NCBI RefSeq assembly: GCF_013408335.1
Contig: NZ_JACBZR010000001.1
Span: forward strand, 3,100,001-3,164,000
Length of the DNA stretch: 64,000 nt
Source of the DNA: Nocardioides panzhihuensis
Lineage (GTDB): Bacteria > Actinomycetota > Actinomycetes > Propionibacteriales > Nocardioidaceae
Direction: 5' to 3'
The notes under the pieces are model-generated. The model did no database searches. It was given only the letters and a program-made list of their open reading frames with translations, and was not told the origin of the DNA. The number at the start of each line of letters is the position of its first letter. Position 1 is the stretch's first letter. The position numbers were made by a program, and so were the translations under genes. Below are positions 59,661-64,000 of the stretch, piece after piece.

Positions 59661-61562
59661 ATGAACAGTCGACGCCTCTTCGCCGCCGCAGTGGCCGTGA
59701 CCAGTCTTGCGCTGTCGGCCCTGGCGACGCCCCCGACGAGTGCTGCATCGCCCACACCCACCGACGGTGGTTACACCTCCTCGATCACGAGGACCGAACA
59801 CGTCACGACCCGCTACGGCAACAGGGTCACCATCGAGCTCGAGCTGCCCGCGATCGACGGCAGAGCCGCACCCGGGAGGTTCCCGGTGGTGGCATGCCTC
59901 TGCTACATCACCGACGTGGACACCGAGGGACTCTCGCTTCCCAACGGTCAGATGTCCGACTTCGTGAGAGCCGGCTATGTCGCCGCCACCGTGCGTGTCT
60001 CAGGCAGTGGCACGAGCGAGGGAGGCCCGTGGAACCTGGCCGACCCGAAGTGGCAGCGGGAGAACTACGACGCGATCGAGTGGCTCGGCACGCAGCCGTG
60101 GTCGACCGGAAAGGTCGGCACCGTCGGCGAGTCGGGCAACGGGATGAGCCAGATCTTCACGTCCCAGCTGAGGCCACCACACCTGACGACGATGATCGTG
60201 ACGGCATCCGGAGCGGACAGCTATGACACCTTGATGCCCGGTGGCATGGTGAGCCTCCAGATCGCAGCGTTCGCCTGCGGCATCCCGGGTGCGGCGACGA
60301 ACCTGCTCAACGGGCTCCCGGTGCCCGTGCTCAACAACTCGCGTCCAGCGGTCTCCATCGACGAGGTCAAGTACCTGCTCGAGGCGAATGCGAAGAAGGT
60401 CCGCAGAGGAAACAACCTCAAGCCCTTCTGCCCGCTGACGCAGGGCTGGTACCAGCACCGGACCAGGGACTCCTTCTGGCGGGGCGGTCCCCTGGCGAAG
60501 GTCGACAAGGTCACCATCCCCGTGTGGGCCTGGAGCGGCTGGGACGACATCTTCAACCGTGCGATTCCCAACCTGTACGGCACCGTCGGCTCCCAGCAGA
60601 AGATGCTGGCGATGGGGCTGAACTCCCACGAGGCGCCCGGAGGCTCCTTCTTGGTCCCCGACCCGGCGGGCGGCGACGGCTTCGACCAGCACAAGCAGGC
60701 CATCGAGTGGTTCGACCATTTCCTCAAGGGCAAGCAGAACGGCATCGTCGAGCGCGTCAGGAGCGGACGCTTCGAGTACTACCTCAACGGGGCCTGGACC
60801 TGGCAGAGCGCACCGACCTATCCGATCCCAGGCACCGACTACACGAACTACTACCTCGACGGCGACGCAGGGATCTCGCGCCGGAGCGGCGCCGTGAGTG
60901 TCGGCAAGGCACCGACCGAAGACGGTTCGGACACCTACCTCTACACGCTCGCCGACGGCCTCAAGCAGTTCGCCACCGGACCGACCGAGCTCACCGACAA
61001 CCTGGTGAACCCGGTCGACCCCAACAACGCGACGAACGACAACGCGGTCTTCAACAATCTCACCAACGGCGATCAGCGACTCGGACTCGGCAGCGACACG
61101 GTGAGCTACCTGACACCACCGCTGACGCGCGACGTCGAGGTCACGGGGCCGATCTCGGCGAGCCTCTTCGCCAAGACCAGCTCGCCCGACACCGACTTCG
61201 TGTTCCGGATCGCAGATGTCTTCCCGAGCAGCCCTGCGAAAGAGGCCCAGCCGGGCTTCTGGAAGTTCGTCACCTCGGGAAACCTCCGTGGCCAGTTCCG
61301 CAGCTCCTTCACCGGCTACCAGAAGCTGACGCCGATCCCGAAGGGAGCGGTGGTCAGGTACGACATCGAGGGCTACCCGACGTCGTACCTGTTCAAGAAG
61401 GGGCACCGGATCGCCTTCACCATCCGCTCCTCGAACGCGCCCCGGCTCATGCCGAACACGCATCCGGCGAAGGTGACCATCATGCACGGACCGTCCTACC
61501 CGAGCTCGGTCAAGCTGCCGGTCATCCCGGCCGGCCTGACCACGCCGATCGAGGTCGACTAG
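59661..61562 (+). CDS. Secreted CocE/NonD-family (S15-like) hydrolase
   Basis: A 633-residue secreted hydrolase. The signal peptide (RR then a hydrophobic stretch, cleavage likely near residue 29, AASAA-type) is clear. The serine is Ser158 in GESGNG, in a CocE/NonD/X-prolyl dipeptidyl peptidase fold; C-terminal beta-jelly roll segments include SLFAKTSSPDTDF. It likely hydrolyses an ester or amide outside the cell. The nearby GGPW and SGWDD segments are typical. An extracellular esterase would fit release of the aromatic acid from an ester (inference). Confidence 0.87.
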   Translation: MNSRRLFAAAVAVTSLALSALATPPTSAASPTPTDGGYTSSITRTEHVTTRYGNRVTIELELPAIDGRAAPGRFPVVACLCYITDVDTEGLSLPNGQMSDFVRAGYVAATVRVSGSGTSEGGPWNLADPKWQRENYDAIEWLGTQPWSTGKVGTVGESGNGMSQIFTSQLRPPHLTTMIVTASGADSYDTLMPGGMVSLQIAAFACGIPGAATNLLNGLPVPVLNNSRPAVSIDEVKYLLEANAKKVRRGNNLKPFCPLTQGWYQHRTRDSFWRGGPLAKVDKVTIPVWAWSGWDDIFNRAIPNLYGTVGSQQKMLAMGLNSHEAPGGSFLVPDPAGGDGFDQHKQAIEWFDHFLKGKQNGIVERVRSGRFEYYLNGAWTWQSAPTYPIPGTDYTNYYLDGDAGISRRSGAVSVGKAPTEDGSDTYLYTLADGLKQFATGPTELTDNLVNPVDPNNATNDNAVFNNLTNGDQRLGLGSDTVSYLTPPLTRDVEVTGPISASLFAKTSSPDTDFVFRIADVFPSSPAKEAQPGFWKFVTSGNLRGQFRSSFTGYQKLTPIPKGAVVRYDIEGYPTSYLFKKGHRIAFTIRSSNAPRLMPNTHPAKVTIMHGPSYPSSVKLPVIPAGLTTPIEVD

Positions 61563-61589
61563 AGGCTGGTACGGCCGGCGGCGCGATCC

Positions 61590-62738
61590 TCAGGTCGACA
61601 GGATCGTGACCGCGGCCGTGCCGGGGGCGCCGTACAGCTGGGCGTAGCCGACCTTTGCGCCCGCGACCTGGCGGCCACCGGCACGGCCACGCAGCTGGTT
61701 GGCCAGCTCGTAGATCTGCCGCAACCCGGAGGCACCGACCGGCTCGCCGTTGGCGAGCAGGCCGCCGTCGGTGTTGACCGGGAGCCGGCCGCCGATCTCG
61801 GTGGCACCTTCAGCGATGAGCTGCTCCTGCTCACCGTCGGCACAGAAGCCGTTCTCGGCCAGGTGGATGATCTCCGAGCCTGCGTCGGTGTCCTGCAGCT
61901 GGATCACGTCGACGTCCTCGGGACCGATGCCCGCCTGCTCGTAGGCCGCGTTCGAGGCGTACACCGTCGGGCTCGGGACCGACTCCAGCGGCAGCGACGG
62001 GCTGAGCAGCTCGAAGGCGCCCTCCCGGCGGGAGAACAGGGTGCTGGCGCGCAGGTAGATCGGAGTGTCGGTGTACTTGTGGGCGATGTCGGCGCGGCAG
62101 AGCACCACGGCCGCCGCGCCCTCGTCGGGGCCGCAGTACATGTATTGCCGCAGCGGCCAGTTGAGCACCGGCGAGGCGAGGATCTCCTCCTCCGCGATCG
62201 GTTTACGCCGCCAGGCGTGCGCGGTGCGCTCGCCGTTGCGGAAGGCCTTCGCCGCCACCTTGGCCAGGGTCTCGTGGCTGATCTGGTGGTCGTGCATGTA
62301 GCGGTTGATCTTCAGACCGAAGAAGTGCGTGGTCAGGAAGAGCCCGGCCTCGCCGTACCAGTTGGGCAGGCCGGAGACCGAGGGGTGATCTGAGAAGGCG
62401 CCGCGCGGGTGCTTGTCGAGGCCGACGGCCACGGTGAGCTCGTGGTCGCCGAGCCGGATCGCGTTCGCCGCCTGGGCCAGCACGGTCGCGCCCGAGGCGC
62501 AGCCGGTGAACGTCGCCCGAGCGGGGATGCCGGTCATCCCGAGCAGGCCGGTGATCGCCTCCGGGTTCTTGACCTCCATGCTCGAGGCCCACAGCGCCTG
62601 TACGTCGCTCCAGCCGACGCCGGCGTCGGCGAGAGCGTCGATCACGGCGTCCTCGCCCATCTCTAGGGCGGACTTGCCGTCGTAGCGGCCGAAGGGGTGC
62701 AGCCCCACGCCGATGATGGCGACCTCGGGCTCAGTCAT
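61590..62738 (-). CDS. SCPx-type thiolase with intact nucleophile
   Basis: A 382-residue thiolase-fold protein with Cys80 in FTGCASGATV, the nucleophile missing in the other three lipid-transfer-type proteins. GEPVGASGLRQ near the C-terminus is normal. It may be a true thiolase (3-oxoacyl-CoA cleavage) of the SCPx group. It overlaps the DUF35 gene by 8 bp. Residues at the LYDxFS position read QLQDTDAG, so the aldolase tyrosine is absent. Confidence 0.88.
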   Translation of the reverse strand: MTEPEVAIIGVGLHPFGRYDGKSALEMGEDAVIDALADAGVGWSDVQALWASSMEVKNPEAITGLLGMTGIPARATFTGCASGATVLAQAANAIRLGDHELTVAVGLDKHPRGAFSDHPSVSGLPNWYGEAGLFLTTHFFGLKINRYMHDHQISHETLAKVAAKAFRNGERTAHAWRRKPIAEEEILASPVLNWPLRQYMYCGPDEGAAAVVLCRADIAHKYTDTPIYLRASTLFSRREGAFELLSPSLPLESVPSPTVYASNAAYEQAGIGPEDVDVIQLQDTDAGSEIIHLAENGFCADGEQEQLIAEGATEIGGRLPVNTDGGLLANGEPVGASGLRQIYELANQLRGRAGGRQVAGAKVGYAQLYGAPGTAAVTILST

Positions 62739-63183
62739 CGGTTGCTCCCGTTCCCGCGTCGGCCACCGGCGCGAACGCGTAGATCATCGTCTGGTTGCCC
62801 GCGGCGTCGGTGCCGAAGGGCACGATCCGAAGCTCCATCGGCTGCCCGATCGACAGCATCGAAGGGTCGGGCTCGGTGAGCCGGGCCTCGATGCGCAGCG
62901 CACCGGGCAGCTCGACGTATCCGACCGAGAACGGCTCGAAGCTCTGGGGGTCGTCATCACCTGCATACGGCGGGGCCGGCGGCCGGAACCGCTGGGTGGT
63001 GAAGGCCCACAGCGTGCCGCTGCGAGGCAGCTCGACCTTCTCCAGCTCCTCGCGCACGCCCCCGATCAGGCGGTGGCTGCGGTAGGGGAAGACGAGCTTC
63101 CCGTCGGAGGAGCGGCCGGCGATCAGAGCGGGCTGGTCGGTCGGCCAGGTGAACAGGTCCTCTGCGATGGGCACCTGACTCAT
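62731..63183 (-). CDS. DUF35-type OB-fold protein without zinc-ribbon cysteines
   Basis: A 150-residue OB-fold protein related to DUF35. The ribbon region reads AGRSSDGKLVFPYRSHRL, so all four Cys are gone. The OB-fold (GTLWAFTTQRF and later segments) remains. It is likely an accessory subunit of the thiolase downstream, with a zinc-free N-terminus. Start at MSQVPIA (ATG 63181-63183) with AAGGAA upstream. Confidence 0.82.
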   Translation of the reverse strand: MSQVPIAEDLFTWPTDQPALIAGRSSDGKLVFPYRSHRLIGGVREELEKVELPRSGTLWAFTTQRFRPPAPPYAGDDDPQSFEPFSVGYVELPGALRIEARLTEPDPSMLSIGQPMELRIVPFGTDAAGNQTMIYAFAPVADAGTGATDD

Positions 63184-63261
63184 GGGGCATTTCCTTCCCG
63201 GGCGCGGACCCGTGACGGTGACGGAATCGGGATCGTCCTGACAACCAAGTAGAGCAGCAGT

Positions 63262-63275
63262 TGACACTTTCGTCA
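63262..63275. promoter_or_regulatory. Putative operator TGAC-N6-GTCA
   Basis: TGACACTTTCGTCA, exact, with TT/AA extension (TTGAC-ACTTTC-GTCAA). It is 78 bp upstream of the DUF35/thiolase operon. Confidence 0.65.
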
Positions 63276-63284
63276 ACAAGCATG

Positions 63285-64000
63285 TCAGGCCGGCTCGGCG
63301 GGACGGCGCACCTCTGACCTGGGACGGGACACCAGCTCGGCGACCACGCCGTCGGGGTCAGTCAGCACGACCACCGTGAAGCCGCCGGTCGGGGTGTCGA
63401 CCATGGGGATGAACTCCGGTTCGGCGACGCTCCACCCGAGCCCGCGCAGGCGCTCGACCGCGCCGGACACGTCCTCGACGGCCAGGGCGATTCGATACAG
63501 ACCCTCGGAGTTCGCACGCATGCCGTGCGGAACCGCGTCGGCGTCGAGATCGAACTCGAGGGAGAACGTCGGATCCTCGGCCACGCCGAGCGAGACCCCG
63601 TCAGGACGTACGTCACCGACCACCCGCCAGCCGAGCTCCGCGAACCAGGCGATCGTCCGGTCCAGGTCGGTGCTGACGAGGCGAGCATGAGAGAGCCTGC
63701 CGCCATCCCGTCCCTCGCGCGGCTCCGCACCCGGGTCGATCTCGACGATCTCGACCGGAACCCCGTCAGGACCTTGGGTCAGTACGCCCTTGCGCGACCG
63801 CCCGCGGACATAGACCTCGATCGGGTCGGCGTCCACCCCGGCCGGAAGGTCAGCCACGTCTGCGACCCGGATGCCGAGGCCGGCGAAGCCCGCCGCATGG
63901 CCGTCGGACAGCGCGGGACGCGGTGCGGTCGCAGGTTCCTGCCATTCGACGAGCTCCACGGCCGGCGCCGCGCGCGGGCCGCGGGCGTCGTACTCGAACC
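63285..64000 (-). CDS. VOC (glyoxalase/extradiol dioxygenase-fold) protein, partial at window edge
   Basis: An at least 238-residue VOC-fold protein, open to the right edge. The reading frame continues upstream of the GTG at 63957-63959 as FEYDARGPRAAPA, so the true start lies outside. The two VOC repeats are visible around HARLVSTDLDRTIAWF and RIALAVEDVSGAVERL. Family roles include lyases and extradiol dioxygenases. The C-terminal repeat is complete. Metal ligands cannot be fully checked because the N-terminus is missing. Confidence 0.75.
   Translation of the reverse strand, partial: FEYDARGPRAAPAVELVEWQEPATAPRPALSDGHAAGFAGLGIRVADVADLPAGVDADPIEVYVRGRSRKGVLTQGPDGVPVEIVEIDPGAEPREGRDGGRLSHARLVSTDLDRTIAWFAELGWRVVGDVRPDGVSLGVAEDPTFSLEFDLDADAVPHGMRANSEGLYRIALAVEDVSGAVERLRGLGWSVAEPEFIPMVDTPTGGFTVVVLTDPDGVVAELVSRPRSEVRRPAEPA

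Noticed and set aside
1..64000. A classical cholesterol degradation cluster
   Set aside because: FadE, Ltp, HSD and P450 types are similar, but KstD, HsaA-D, KstR and Mce genes are not seen. The Rieske enzyme has a beta subunit, unlike KshA.
1..64000. Phenylacetate (paa) pathway
   Set aside because: No paaABCDE multicomponent epoxidase or paaZ-like gene is present; only one crotonase has a PaaG-like residue.
1..64000. Mobile element, CRISPR, tRNA or phage genes
   Set aside because: None supported by sequence; no transposase or integrase motifs, repeat arrays or cloverleaf sequences noticed.

Overview
The window is about 64 kb of very GC-rich DNA. It has strong third-position GC bias, many GTG and TTG starts, start/stop overlaps of the ATGA type, F420- and mycofactocin-type oxidoreductases, FprB-type ferredoxin reductase and large acyl-CoA gene families. 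This points to an actinobacterium, and my best guess is Nocardioidaceae (Nocardioides-like), which is inference. I see no tRNA, rRNA, insertion sequence, integrase or CRISPR array. The region is almost wholly a catabolic island for aromatic or branched acids handled as CoA thioesters.

Left part (1-12 kb): a crotonase, an acyl-CoA dehydrogenase, a MaoC hydratase, and a branched-chain-type solute-binding lipoprotein. A MhpB-type extradiol dioxygenase is translationally coupled to an FprB-type ferredoxin/ferredoxin reductase. An SDR with His in place of the catalytic Tyr follows, then LivF and an unusual LivH-LivM-LivG single-chain fusion. The binding protein and the permease probably form one importer for an acidic substrate.

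Core (12-28.9 kb): 14 minus-strand genes run from 26129 to 11995 with no gap above about 85 bp. In transcription order they are: small unknown protein, thiolase-fold aldolase/deacylase, DUF35 partner, Rieske oxygenase alpha, Rieske beta, two CoA ligases, crotonase, aldehyde dehydrogenase, thiolase, alpha/beta hydrolase, flavin reductase, acyl-CoA dehydrogenase, luciferase-like oxidoreductase. Divergent from the same intergenic region are a meta-cleavage-product hydrolase, a HpaH-type hydratase and a HpaI-type aldolase. The block matches in composition the ibuprofen ipfABDEF logic known from Sphingomonas: CoA ligation, dioxygenation of the aryl-acyl-CoA, side-chain removal by an SCPx-thiolase-like protein plus DUF35, release of a catechol, then extradiol cleavage. 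I propose an actinobacterial arylacetate or 2-arylpropionate pathway; the substrate is not proven.

Right part (28.9-64 kb): a heteromeric acyl-CoA dehydrogenase pair with a thiolase-fold protein and CoA ligase, and a small ferredoxin. Then come a MhpA-type flavin hydroxylase, an SDR, DUF35, crotonase and P450 run, and an isochorismatase-like protein lacking all catalytic residues. After those come an aldehyde dehydrogenase, a mycofactocin-type SDR and a large PKD-containing hydrolase. Two TetR regulators, several SDRs, an ACAD10/11-like dehydrogenase plus kinase pair, further thiolase/DUF35 pairs, a CaiB-type CoA transferase, two amidohydrolases, a secreted CocE-type hydrolase and a truncated VOC protein complete the window.

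A recurrent palindrome, TGAC-N6-GTCA, occurs upstream of genes throughout the window (six exact and three one-mismatch copies). It suggests that one regulator, perhaps one of the two TetR proteins encoded here, controls much of the island.
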